A DNA stretch of 64,000 nt from Agrobacterium tumefaciens (GTDB lineage Bacteria; Pseudomonadota; Alphaproteobacteria; Rhizobiales; Rhizobiaceae), in NCBI GenBank assembly GCA_017744915.1, contig JAGIAH010000002.1, positions 186,001-250,000 of the forward strand. The letters are read 5' to 3'. Within the stretch, counting starts at the first letter, position 1. Each line of letters begins with the position of its first letter. Shown piece by piece: positions 1 through 8,324 of the stretch. The translations under genes and the position numbers were made by a program. The notes under the pieces were generated by a model. It was given only the letters and a program-made list of their open reading frames with translations. It was not told where the DNA came from and searched no databases.

Positions 1-584
1 CGGCATCGGGATCGGTGAAGATCGAAAATGTCCGTGTTCCCAAGGAGAGGGCGGTAAAGGTCACCTCCTTCGATCACCCCACCATTGGCGGCCCGGTCTC
101 GCAGATCATCCAGTCGGCAATCGATGTGGGCATTGCCCGCGGCACGATCGATGACACCATCGCCTTCATCGGCAAGCACAGTCGTCCGTGGCTCGACAGC
201 GGCAAGCAGACGGCGGGCGAAGATCTCTTCACCATTGCCGCCATCGGCGATCTGAAAATCCGTCTGCATGCAGCCGAGGCGCTTCTTGAAATCGCCGGTC
301 ACAGCATCGATGCCGCAAAGCGGAACACGACGCTGGAAACCGTTTCGGAAGCGACGATCAGGACCGGGGAATCGAAGGTTCTGACCACCGAAATCGCTAT
401 TCTGGCAACCAACAAGCTCTTCGAACTTGCCGGCACCCGTTCGACACTTGCCGAACACGGGCTGGACCGGCATTGGCGAAACGCCCGTGTCCACACGCTG
501 CACGATCCGGTGCGGTGGAAATATTTCCATGTCGGAAACTATTATCTGAACGGCGCACACCCCCCGCGCCATGCCTGGAATTGA
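1..584 (+). CDS. SfnB-family acyl-CoA dehydrogenase-like oxidoreductase, C-terminal part (5' partial)
   Basis: The reading frame is already open at the left edge (frame of base 3), so only the last 193 codons are present. The apparent GTG at base 15 lies inside the protein. The sequence matches the C-terminal helical domain of acyl-CoA-dehydrogenase-fold flavoproteins of the SfnB/DszC type: it ends with DRHWRNARVHTLHDP and WKYFHVGNYYLNG, the C-terminal signature of that subfamily. These FMN-dependent enzymes are linked to oxidation of organosulfur compounds during sulfate starvation. The next gene is a clear paralogue 10 bases downstream, probably co-transcribed. The exact substrate cannot be read from sequence. 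Confidence 0.85.
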   Translation, partial: ASGSVKIENVRVPKERAVKVTSFDHPTIGGPVSQIIQSAIDVGIARGTIDDTIAFIGKHSRPWLDSGKQTAGEDLFTIAAIGDLKIRLHAAEALLEIAGHSIDAAKRNTTLETVSEATIRTGESKVLTTEIAILATNKLFELAGTRSTLAEHGLDRHWRNARVHTLHDPVRWKYFHVGNYYLNGAHPPRHAWN

Positions 585-594
585 GGCCGTTTCC

Positions 595-1857
595 ATGACA
601 ACGACTGACCGGAAGCTGCATCGCGAGGCCGCGTTGACCTCGGGAAGACCTGCGCCGCATATCCCGCCGCGCCGGACGAAGGCTCACATCATAAAGGACG
701 ATGCCGAGGCTATTACCGTTGCGCAGGAGCTTGCGCGCGGCTTCGCCGTCGGGGCGGCGGAACGCGACAGGGAGCGGCGGTTGCCGCTCGCCGAAATCGA
801 GCGTTTTTCGCAAAGCGGGTTGTGGGCCATCACCGTGCCGAAGGATTATGGCGGTGCCGGCGTTTCGGCCGTAACGCTGGCGGAAGTGACCGCGATCATT
901 TCCGCCGCCGATGGCAGCATCGGGCAAATTCCGCAAAACCATTTCTACATGGTCGAGGCCTTGCGGTTGGCCGGCAGCGAGGAACAGAAGCGGCATTATT
1001 TCCAGCGCATTCTCGACGGAGACCGGCTGGGCAATGCCTTCACCGAAATCGGTACAAAAACCCCGGTCGATTACAAGACGCACTTCGCCGAGCGGGATGG
1101 CAGGCTGCTGTTGAACGGACAGAAGTTCTATTCCACCGGTTCTCTGTTTGCCCACATCATCGTTGTCGTCGCCAAGGGGCCGGATGGGCGGGTGAATATC
1201 GTCTTTATCGATCGCGCAACGGCTGGGCTTTCGCTGGTCGACGACTGGACGTCCTTCGGCCAGCGCACGACAGGCAGCGGCACTGTCACCTTCGATGAGG
1301 TAGAAATCACACCGTTCCAGGTCGTGGATCACGATGTCGTCTTCGAGCGGCCGACACCCATGGGGCCTTTTGCGCAGATCATTCATGCCGCCGTTCAGGT
1401 CGGCATTGCACGCGGTGCTCTCGCGGAAACGATCTCCTATGTTCGCGCCCATGCTCGCCCGTTTTTCGAGCTGAGCATCGAGCACGGTTATGAAGACCCG
1501 CACACCATCCATGCTGTCGGAGACGTTTCCATCCGCGTGCATGCGGCCGACGCGCTTCTCGCAAGGGCCGGCCGCATCCTCGACAGTGCGAGTGCGGCAC
1601 CGGACGAAAAATCGGTGGCGGCAGCCTCCATCGCGGTGGCGGAGGTCAAGTCGCTGGGTACGGAAGCCGCTCAACTTGCGTCTACGAAGCTCATAGAACT
1701 CGGCGGGGCGCGTTCCACGCTGGAAAGCTACGGGCTCGACCGTTACTGGCGCAATGCCAGAACGCATTCGCTGCATGATCCCGTCCGCTGGAAATATCAT
1801 CATATCGGCAATTTCTATCTGAACGGCACGCTGCCGCCGCGTCACGGGGCCATCTAG
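595..1857 (+). CDS. SfnB-family sulfur acquisition oxidoreductase (acyl-CoA dehydrogenase-like)
   Basis: About 420 residues, a full-length acyl-CoA-dehydrogenase-fold flavoprotein of the SfnB/DszC group. It has the N-terminal helical domain (VPKDYGGAG near residue 90), the middle beta domain and the C-terminal helical bundle ending with DRYWRNARTHSLHDPVRWKY. I prefer the ATG at 595, which has GAGG eight bases upstream; an in-frame ATG at 571 overlaps the previous gene by 14 bases. Family members use reduced flavin to oxygenate sulfones or related sulfur compounds, or assist desulfonation, under sulfur limitation. It is a tandem paralogue of the upstream partial gene, and the nearby taurine transporter supports a sulfur-scavenging role. 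The substrate is unknown. Confidence 0.85.
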   Translation: MTTTDRKLHREAALTSGRPAPHIPPRRTKAHIIKDDAEAITVAQELARGFAVGAAERDRERRLPLAEIERFSQSGLWAITVPKDYGGAGVSAVTLAEVTAIISAADGSIGQIPQNHFYMVEALRLAGSEEQKRHYFQRILDGDRLGNAFTEIGTKTPVDYKTHFAERDGRLLLNGQKFYSTGSLFAHIIVVVAKGPDGRVNIVFIDRATAGLSLVDDWTSFGQRTTGSGTVTFDEVEITPFQVVDHDVVFERPTPMGPFAQIIHAAVQVGIARGALAETISYVRAHARPFFELSIEHGYEDPHTIHAVGDVSIRVHAADALLARAGRILDSASAAPDEKSVAAASIAVAEVKSLGTEAAQLASTKLIELGGARSTLESYGLDRYWRNARTHSLHDPVRWKYHHIGNFYLNGTLPPRHGAI

Positions 1858-1946
1858 GGTCCAGTTTCAAAATCACAAATTCCCCACCCGAACCGGCGGT
1901 CACCGATCGCCGGACGACCATTCAACGCCATCAGGAAACAGAGACC

Positions 1947-2990
1947 ATGACGTATCATCCAGATCCCAACCGCTATGAAGACGCCACCTTCCGCCGTGTC
2001 GGGCGCAGCGGCCTGAAACTGCCAGCGATTTCCTTCGGCCTCTGGCACAATTTCGGCGATACGACGCCGCTCGAAACTCAGCGCTCCATTCTTTTCAAGG
2101 CTTTCGATCTCGGCATCACCCATTTCGACCTTGCCAATAATTACGGCCCGCCCGCCGGCAGCGCCGAGGTGAATTTCGGCCATATACTGAAACAGGATTT
2201 TGCGGCCTATCGCGATGAGCTGATCATCTCCACCAAGGCCGGCTGGGACATGTGGCCCGGTCCCTATGGACGTGGCGGCGGCTCGAAAAAGGCGCTGCTT
2301 TCCAGCCTCGATCAGAGCCTGACCCGGCTGGGGCTGGACTATGTCGATATTTTCTACTCGCATCGTTTCGATGCGGAAACGCCGCTTGAAGAAACTGCCG
2401 ATGCGCTGGCGCAGGCCGTTCGTCAGGGCAAGGCGCTCTATGTTGGCGTGTCGTCTTATTCCGGCGTGAAGACGCGTGAAATTGCGGCGCTGCTGAAAGA
2501 GCGCGGCGTGCCGCTTCTCATCAACCAGCCTGCCTATAATCTCTTCAACCGCTGGGCCGAAAAGGACCTTCTGGATGCGACCGACGAGGTCGGTGCGGGT
2601 GTGATTGCTTTCACGCCGCTGGCGCAGGGACTGCTGACCAATAAATATCTGAACGGCGTGCCGCAGGATGCGCGCGTCAACCGTCCGGGCGGGGATTTCC
2701 TGCGGCCGGAGCATCTGAAGCAGGAAAATATCGATCGAGCCCGCGCTCTCAATGAGATTGCCAGAAACCGCGGGCAGTCGCTGGCGCAGCTCGCCATCGC
2801 CTGGGTACTGCGCGACAAGCGCGTCACCTCGGCGCTGATTGGCGCAAGCTCCGCCAGACAGGTGGAGGAAAATGTCGCGGCGCTCAAGAACCCGTATTTT
2901 ACGGCGGAAGAGCTGGCGGAAATCGATCGTTATGCCGTCGAAGGTGGCATCAATCTGTGGGAAAAACCGTCCCACGACGAAGTGGTCTGA
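1947..2990 (+). CDS. Aldo/keto reductase, YghZ/Gpr type
   Basis: 347 residues, an NADPH-dependent aldo/keto reductase with TIM-barrel fold. The four catalytic residues are in their family contexts: Asp and Tyr in FDLANNYG, Lys in ISTKAGW and His in FYSHRFD. The N-terminal pattern (YEDATFRRVGRSGLKLP) and the segment RGGGSKKALLSSLDQSL are typical of the YghZ (L-glyceraldehyde 3-phosphate reductase) and Kv-beta-like subgroup. The ATG at 1947 follows an AGGAAACAGAG ribosome site. It starts 90 bases after the SfnB-like gene and is followed by a strong intrinsic terminator, so it is probably the last gene of that operon. Physiological substrate unknown; small aldehydes are likely for the family. 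Confidence 0.88.
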   Translation: MTYHPDPNRYEDATFRRVGRSGLKLPAISFGLWHNFGDTTPLETQRSILFKAFDLGITHFDLANNYGPPAGSAEVNFGHILKQDFAAYRDELIISTKAGWDMWPGPYGRGGGSKKALLSSLDQSLTRLGLDYVDIFYSHRFDAETPLEETADALAQAVRQGKALYVGVSSYSGVKTREIAALLKERGVPLLINQPAYNLFNRWAEKDLLDATDEVGAGVIAFTPLAQGLLTNKYLNGVPQDARVNRPGGDFLRPEHLKQENIDRARALNEIARNRGQSLAQLAIAWVLRDKRVTSALIGASSARQVEENVAALKNPYFTAEELAEIDRYAVEGGINLWEKPSHDEVV

Positions 2991-3008
2991 TGCATTCTGT
3001 CTTACCAA

Positions 3009-3040
3009 CAATCGCCCGGGTTTTCCCGGGCGATTTTTTC
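3009..3040. terminator. Bidirectional intrinsic terminator
   Basis: A 10-base perfect stem (ATCGCCCGGG at 3011-3020, CCCGGGCGAT at 3025-3034) with a TTTT loop is followed by six Ts. It lies between the convergent aldo/keto reductase and LVIVD-repeat genes and can serve both. Confidence 0.85.
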
Positions 3041-3056
3041 GTCAGGTCACGTTGCT

Positions 3057-4310
3057 TCAACCGCCATATTCGATGATTTCAAGCCCGGCGTTATAGTCGG
3101 TCGCGTAGATCAGCCCATTGGCATCAACAAAGACATCGGCCGACTGGATGACCTTCGGCCGGCCCGGCCGCCGGTCCGTCATCGTTGCCGGCCCTGCCGG
3201 AACGAGCGCGCCGGTTTCGACGGGATGATAGGGATCGGAAATATCGAAGGCGCGGATGCCGGCATTCTGCCAGGTGGCGAAGATCAGCGTTTCCGACACG
3301 AAGGAACCTGGCCGGTTTTCATGCAGGTTATGCGGGCCGAAATGGCCGCCTTTCTTCGCGTAATCGATCTCGTTCGGGATCGGGAATGTCGAAATGCTGA
3401 CCGGATTTTCCGGAGCGCGGATGTCGAAAATCCAGGTGTGCTTGCGCCCATCCTCCTCGTTGTCCAGCACGGCCTCGTCGGCGACTACCAGCAGGTCGCG
3501 GCCCGGCAAGGGCAGCGGCGAATGGGTACCGCCGCCATAGGGCGGTGACCAGTTACGATGGGCGATGAGCTTGGGAGCCGAATGATCGCTGACGTCAAGC
3601 AGGGTCAGGCCGCCATCACGCCAGCAGGCATAGGCGGTGTCGCCATGCACCAGCGCGTGATGAAGGGCATAGCGTTTTCCCTCGCCCCATGCCGGTTTTT
3701 CACCCTTGGCCGTGTTCATGCCCGGCAGCCACCAGCGGCCCAGCAATTGTGGCCTCGTGGGATCGGCAAGATCGATGGTGACGAAGATATAATCGGAAAA
3801 GCCGTCCAGCAGCGCCGAAGCGTAGGCGTAACGCCCGCCCACATACCACAGGCGGTGGAAACCGATGCCGTCGACATCCAGCTGGCCGATTTTCCTGGGC
3901 TTGTCGGGTGTCGAGATGTCGAACACCGTCATGCCCGCAGTCCACACCCGCTCGCGTTTTTCCGCAGCGACCGTCTCACCGACCGATTTGGTATAATAGG
4001 CCTTTTCGTCGGTGAAGGACTGGACATCGGCGAAAAGATCGAGCGCATTGATGACCAGCAGCAGGTCGTCATGGGTCTGGAGGTGAATGTTCCAGGTGTT
4101 GGACGGGGCCTGCACGTAGTTGACGGTGACAGGGTTTTTAGCGTCGCGCACGTCGATGATCGAAAAACCCTGCGACCATGGATGTGCCACATAGGCGTAA
4201 CCGCGATGGACCATCAGTTGCAGGCCATCGCCACGGCCGCCGATATCGCTATGGCCGATGAGTTTCATGTTGCGGGTGAAATCGGGTTTCGGAAGGTCTG
4301 GGGCGGCCAT
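3057..4310 (-). CDS. LVIVD-repeat beta-propeller-like protein
   Basis: About 417 residues from the ATG at 4310. The frame stays open to 4418, but that longer version would overlap the end of the binding-protein gene. The protein is a series of repeats in which a short beta strand such as FSIIDVRD, MTVFDIST, LTLLDVSD, TWIFDIRA, IRAFDISD is followed by a KNPV/DKPR-type turn, the hallmark of LVIVD repeats, predicted to form a beta propeller. No signal peptide is evident with this start. It lies 67 bases after the sugar-type binding-protein gene on the same strand, so it may be the last gene of that transport operon. A role in binding or turnover of the imported compound is only a guess from position. 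Confidence 0.75.
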   Translation of the reverse strand: MAAPDLPKPDFTRNMKLIGHSDIGGRGDGLQLMVHRGYAYVAHPWSQGFSIIDVRDAKNPVTVNYVQAPSNTWNIHLQTHDDLLLVINALDLFADVQSFTDEKAYYTKSVGETVAAEKRERVWTAGMTVFDISTPDKPRKIGQLDVDGIGFHRLWYVGGRYAYASALLDGFSDYIFVTIDLADPTRPQLLGRWWLPGMNTAKGEKPAWGEGKRYALHHALVHGDTAYACWRDGGLTLLDVSDHSAPKLIAHRNWSPPYGGGTHSPLPLPGRDLLVVADEAVLDNEEDGRKHTWIFDIRAPENPVSISTFPIPNEIDYAKKGGHFGPHNLHENRPGSFVSETLIFATWQNAGIRAFDISDPYHPVETGALVPAGPATMTDRRPGRPKVIQSADVFVDANGLIYATDYNAGLEIIEYGG

Positions 4311-4377
4311 GGTCTGCTCTTGCGTTGCTATGGGAAAAGCGCCGCCTGCGGGCGGAGGCGCATCTTGGTAAAGGCGG

Positions 4378-5421
4378 TCAATGTTTGACGGCGGGGATCC
4401 AGGCGGCGGTAGCGGCATCGCTTTTCAGAAATGCCGGGAATTTCTTCTGGAGGTCCTCGATGGTGCCGATGTCGTTTTTCACCAGATCGTCACGGGTGAT
4501 GAGGGTCGGCTGCAACAGCACCGACCGGCCGGGGAATTGGCCTGCGATCGAAAGCGAGACGGCACGCACCGACACTTCACCGACGACGGCGGCGTTGGTT
4601 GCGGCGGTGGCGACCCAGGCGCTGTCCGGCTCGGTGATGAGCTGGATGTCGGCGGTCGAAATATCGACGCCGTAAATCTTCACCTGCTGGGAAAGGCCAA
4701 GTTCATCGATGGCGAGCTTCGCGCCCTTGGCGAATTCATCCCACGGGGTGAAGATGACGGAAATATCCGGATTGGCGCGCAGGACGGCCTTCGTCTGATC
4801 GGCGACGGAGGCCGGCACCGTATCGTTGACCACGCCCCAGACGGCCTTTTCCTTCAGATTGTGTTTGACGATGAAGTCTTTCCACACGGCGTAACGCCGG
4901 TCGAGGGGCGCGAAGCCGGCGACATAGACCGCCCCGCCGACAAAGCCGTCGCCCTTGTCCTTTACGGCCTGGTCCAGCACCAGCCTCGCCATGTCCTTGT
5001 CGCTCTGCTCGATCTGCGGGATTTGCGGGTTTTCGAGGTCCACGTCATAGGCAACGACCTTGATACCCTTGTCGAGCGCCTTTTGCGCCACGTCCTTCAG
5101 CACTTCCGGGCGGCCATTGTTGATGATGATGCCGTCGACGCCGAGATTGATCGCCTGCTCGACGAGGTTTCTCTGGGTGTCATTGTCATTGCGGGCCTGG
5201 GAGACGGTGAGCTTGACGCCGAGCGTATCGGCCTGCCGCTTGACGCCCGCCTCAAAGGCCTGCAGCCAGTCGCCGCTGCCGAGGAAGCTGACGACGGCAA
5301 TGTTGACCGTCTTCTTGTCGAAGGGTGCCGGGGCGCCTTCGATGCCGGCGGAAAAGGCGCTGGTGGAGAGGAAGCTAAGCGAGATGACGGCCGCGGCCAG
5401 TGTCTTGACGGTCTTGAACAT
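4378..5421 (-). CDS. Ribose-type ABC transporter periplasmic substrate-binding protein
   Basis: About 347 residues with a Sec signal peptide (hydrophobic core AAAVISLSFLSTSAFSA, likely cleavage after it) and the periplasmic-binding-protein type I fold (peripla_BP_4): VNIAVVSFLGSGDW, DGIIINNGRPEVL, KVVAYDVDL. The ATG at 5421 has a GAGAAGTGGA ribosome site; a GTG three codons upstream is an alternative. It is the third gene of an ATPase-permease-binding protein operon on the minus strand. It is clearly paralogous to the protein encoded at 8325-9371, with shared segments such as FAPLDRR and STADIQ. The ligand is unknown; the sulfur-related neighbours make a sulfur-containing or sugar-like ligand plausible. 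Confidence 0.9.
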   Translation of the reverse strand: MFKTVKTLAAAVISLSFLSTSAFSAGIEGAPAPFDKKTVNIAVVSFLGSGDWLQAFEAGVKRQADTLGVKLTVSQARNDNDTQRNLVEQAINLGVDGIIINNGRPEVLKDVAQKALDKGIKVVAYDVDLENPQIPQIEQSDKDMARLVLDQAVKDKGDGFVGGAVYVAGFAPLDRRYAVWKDFIVKHNLKEKAVWGVVNDTVPASVADQTKAVLRANPDISVIFTPWDEFAKGAKLAIDELGLSQQVKIYGVDISTADIQLITEPDSAWVATAATNAAVVGEVSVRAVSLSIAGQFPGRSVLLQPTLITRDDLVKNDIGTIEDLQKKFPAFLKSDAATAAWIPAVKH

Positions 5422-5453
5422 GGTTTCCACTTCTCTGGACGGATATTGAAAGG

Positions 5454-6488
5454 TCAGATTTTTGTGCGGGCAACGCCGTAGGTCAGCGCCAGCGCGCCAA
5501 CCAGAACGGCGCCCTTGATGAAGTCCTGCGTGTAATAAGGCGCGTTCAGCATGGTGAGGCCATTGAGCAGCACGCCGACGAAAACGGCGCCGACAAGCGT
5601 GCCGAGAACATTCGGACGGCGAAGCGCCAGAACCGCAAAGCCGATCAGCGCGGCCGCGACCGAATCCATCAGCAGCGACGCGCCGGAGGAAACGTCACCC
5701 CGGCCGACGCGGGCGGCGACGATGATGCCGCCAAGCGCCGCGAGCGTGCCGGAAAGCACGTAGGCGAAGGTCTTGATCCTGTCGACATTGGCGCCAGCAA
5801 GCCGCGCCGCCGTTTCATTGCCGCCGGTGGCGTAGATCAGGCGGCCCAACCTCGTTTTTTCGGTGAGAATGAACAGAACGACGGCGACGATGGCCATCAG
5901 CACCACGGGCAGGGGAATGAGGCCGAACAGGCTGGAGCGTCCGATGGTGAGAAAGGCGGGATCGTATTTGCCGCTGGCCGTCGAACCGTCAGGCAGGATG
6001 AGGCCGACGGAGATGGAACGGCCGGCTGTCGGAATGAGCTGGAGGCCGGTCAGCAGGAACATGGTGGCGAGTGTCGCAAGCAGGTCCGGCACCTTGAGCC
6101 TGACAATCAGGAAAGCATTGGCAAGGCCGACAAGCGCGCCGAAGGCCAGCACCAGCGGCACCGTCTGCCAGGCGTTCAGCCCCAGCACGATCATCGCATA
6201 ACTTGCGGCCATGACGCTGGATGCCGCGACCGCCCCGACCGACAGGTCGAAACCGTTGATGGCAAGCGTGATGCTGACGCCCGCGCCGATGATGGCGACG
6301 ACGGAGACCGCCTGCAGGATGCTCATGAGATTGTTGATGTTGATGAAGGCGGGCTGCGCGAGCGAAAAGCCGACGACCATCGCCGCCAGCAGCAGGAAAA
6401 CCGCGCCGCGTCTTATCGCGTTTCGCAGCGTTTCCAGTGTCGCCGTTTCTTTTGACTGTTCTGAAATCTCTCGGGTGCCGTCGACCAT
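5454..6488 (-). CDS. Ribose-type (RbsC family) ABC transporter permease
   Basis: 344 residues, hydrophobic throughout with about ten predicted membrane segments. It has the RbsC/BPD_transp_2 pattern: an early GAGVSITLAINGFDLSVGA motif and the cytoplasmic coupling segment with ATGGNETAARLAGANVDRIK, which contacts the ATPase. Its start codon shares one base with the ATPase stop (TGATG at 6486-6490), showing translational coupling. It forms the channel of the importer with the double ATPase (6488-7969) and the binding protein (4378-5421). Confidence 0.92.
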   Translation of the reverse strand: MVDGTREISEQSKETATLETLRNAIRRGAVFLLLAAMVVGFSLAQPAFININNLMSILQAVSVVAIIGAGVSITLAINGFDLSVGAVAASSVMAASYAMIVLGLNAWQTVPLVLAFGALVGLANAFLIVRLKVPDLLATLATMFLLTGLQLIPTAGRSISVGLILPDGSTASGKYDPAFLTIGRSSLFGLIPLPVVLMAIVAVVLFILTEKTRLGRLIYATGGNETAARLAGANVDRIKTFAYVLSGTLAALGGIIVAARVGRGDVSSGASLLMDSVAAALIGFAVLALRRPNVLGTLVGAVFVGVLLNGLTMLNAPYYTQDFIKGAVLVGALALTYGVARTKI

Positions 6489-7969
6489 CAGGCGGGTTCC
6501 TTGTGAAGATGCGGCGTTCCGGCATCGTTGGTTTGTTCGAAAAGGGTGTGCCCATCCATCACGAGAACCCGGTCCGCCACCTCATAGGCTTCTTCCGGAT
6601 CGGATGTGGCGATGAGCGTGGCGCGCCCGGAATGGCGGCGAATGGCGGCAATGATATCCTGCCGTGCGCCGACATCGACGCCCTGGAACGGTTCGTCCAG
6701 CAAAAGCAGGCGGCTGGGCTCGGCTTCCCAGCGGCCGATGACGACCTTCTGCTGGTTGCCGCCCGAAAGCGACCAGACAGAGGCATCGGCTGATTGCGCC
6801 TTGATCGACAGGCGCTGGATCGCTTTCCGGCCTTCCTCTTTTTCCCGGTTGGATAACAGGAACCCGGAGGGATACCATTTTCCGAGATGCGGCAGGCTGA
6901 TCGTTGCGGCAATGCTTTCGCCCGGCCAGTCGGCATGGATGAAAGACGATCTGTGCCGGTCTTCGGCGGCCATCACCACGCCGGCGGCGATTGCTTCGGC
7001 GGGACTGCCCGGCGCATAGGTCTTGCCATCCAGAAATACCTGTCCGCCCGAAAAGGCGCCAAGGCCGAAGAGCGTGGACAGAAGACGGCTTTTGCCGGCG
7101 CCGAGAACGCCGGTGATGGCGACCACTTCTCCCTCCCGGACGGAGAGGGAGAAGGGCGCGCTTTCCGGCAGCAGACGCGTGTTTTCCAGTCGCAGCACCG
7201 TCTTTTCGAAATCACGCCGCCGGTCCGGGCGCGCCGCATTCAACGAGCGGCCGATCATGGTTTCAATGGCGGCGCTGAAATCGACGGGCCGGACGAAGGA
7301 ACCGACATTGCGCCCGCCGCGCAGGATTTCGACCCGGTCCGCGAGCGCTTCGAGATCGGCGGTTCGGTGCGAAATATAGAGCACACCGATCCCGCGCGCC
7401 TTCAGGGAGCGTACGAGATCGTAAAGACGGGCCGATTCCCGAGCGGAAAGGCTGGCCGTCGGTTCGTCCAGAATGATCAGCCGAGCCTTGTTGGCGAGTG
7501 CGCGGGCAATGGCGACCTGCTGCCGGTCAGCGGCGCTCAGCGTCTCGAAATCCCGGTCGAGCGGCAGATCGAAACCGGTTTCGGCGAGAATGGCCGCAGC
7601 CTGCCGGCGGACCGATTTTTTCGACAGGAAGAAGGGGTGACGGCCATCAACGAAATGGTTGAGCAGAAGCGCGTCCGCGACCGTCAGACCCGGAATGCCA
7701 ACAACATCCGTTGACTGATGGACCGTGACGATGCCCTGCAATGCCGCATCCGCCGGGCTTTGCGGTGAAAACGGCTTGCCTTGCCATGTCATCGTTCCGG
7801 CATCCGGCCGATAAAGCCCGGAGAGAATTTTGACGAGCGTGGATTTTCCAGCACCGTTTGCGCCCATCAGTGCGACGACTTCACCCGCCTCGATCGCGAG
7901 ATGCGCATCGGTGAGGGCCTTGGTGGAGCCGAACGCGTGGGAGATGTTCTGAACGTCGAGAAGGGGCAT
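6488..7969 (-). CDS. Ribose-type (RbsA family) ABC transporter double ATP-binding protein
   Basis: About 493 residues from the ATG at 7969, the usual RbsA length; an in-frame start at 8023 would add 18 poorly conserved residues. Two ABC domains are visible. The first has Walker A GANGAGKST, an ABC signature reading LSAADRQQ and Walker B LIILDEPTASLS. The second has GVLGAGKS, LSGGNQQK and LLLLDEPFQGVD. The weaker second Walker A and the LSGGNQQK signature are typical of this family. It is the first gene of the operon and is divergent from the second binding protein at 8325. Confidence 0.92.
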   Translation of the reverse strand: MPLLDVQNISHAFGSTKALTDAHLAIEAGEVVALMGANGAGKSTLVKILSGLYRPDAGTMTWQGKPFSPQSPADAALQGIVTVHQSTDVVGIPGLTVADALLLNHFVDGRHPFFLSKKSVRRQAAAILAETGFDLPLDRDFETLSAADRQQVAIARALANKARLIILDEPTASLSARESARLYDLVRSLKARGIGVLYISHRTADLEALADRVEILRGGRNVGSFVRPVDFSAAIETMIGRSLNAARPDRRRDFEKTVLRLENTRLLPESAPFSLSVREGEVVAITGVLGAGKSRLLSTLFGLGAFSGGQVFLDGKTYAPGSPAEAIAAGVVMAAEDRHRSSFIHADWPGESIAATISLPHLGKWYPSGFLLSNREKEEGRKAIQRLSIKAQSADASVWSLSGGNQQKVVIGRWEAEPSRLLLLDEPFQGVDVGARQDIIAAIRRHSGRATLIATSDPEEAYEVADRVLVMDGHTLFEQTNDAGTPHLHKEPA

Positions 7970-8324
7970 GTGCGGAAATCCATCCTGTAACAATCCAGTT
8001 TGGTAATACTTTTGCAGCGGCAAACAAGAATGGCCCTTCTATTGTGCCGTCAAAGCAGGGAATAAATTTCCATCGTCCTTTGCGCGGGTTCCAAGGGATT
8101 GAAATTCATCATTTTTACGCGACCCTGGCCAATTGATCAGACCAGCGTTGCGAAGAATCTCCGCCCTCCCGGCTTGAGCAAAACCTGTCATTTCCTGTGC
8201 CCGCGAGACAAAAGAAAACTCGTTTCCCCGCGCAAAATAGCAATATTAAACCCATAAAAACGATAGATTATATGCACATAATTTGAGGACTATCCAGCCG
8301 CCACTCAATTGGAGAAAAATCCCG
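7970..8324. promoter_or_regulatory. Divergent regulatory region between the ABC ATPase operon and the second binding-protein gene
   Basis: 355 bases without a gene that must carry promoters in both directions. The right half is AT-rich. It contains CCATAAAAACGATAG followed by ATTAT (8252-8271), nearly repeated upstream of tauA at 12485-12507. Next to it ATTAT and ATAAT flank ATGCAC (8268-8283). I infer a binding site of a shared regulator, possibly a sulfur-starvation LysR protein of the CysB/SsuR kind; none is encoded in the window. Confidence 0.5.

Noticed and set aside
397-1845. Long antisense frame opposite the SfnB-like genes
   Set aside because: It mirrors a clear acyl-CoA-dehydrogenase gene; no family similarity or ribosome site. 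Typical of GC-rich codon use.
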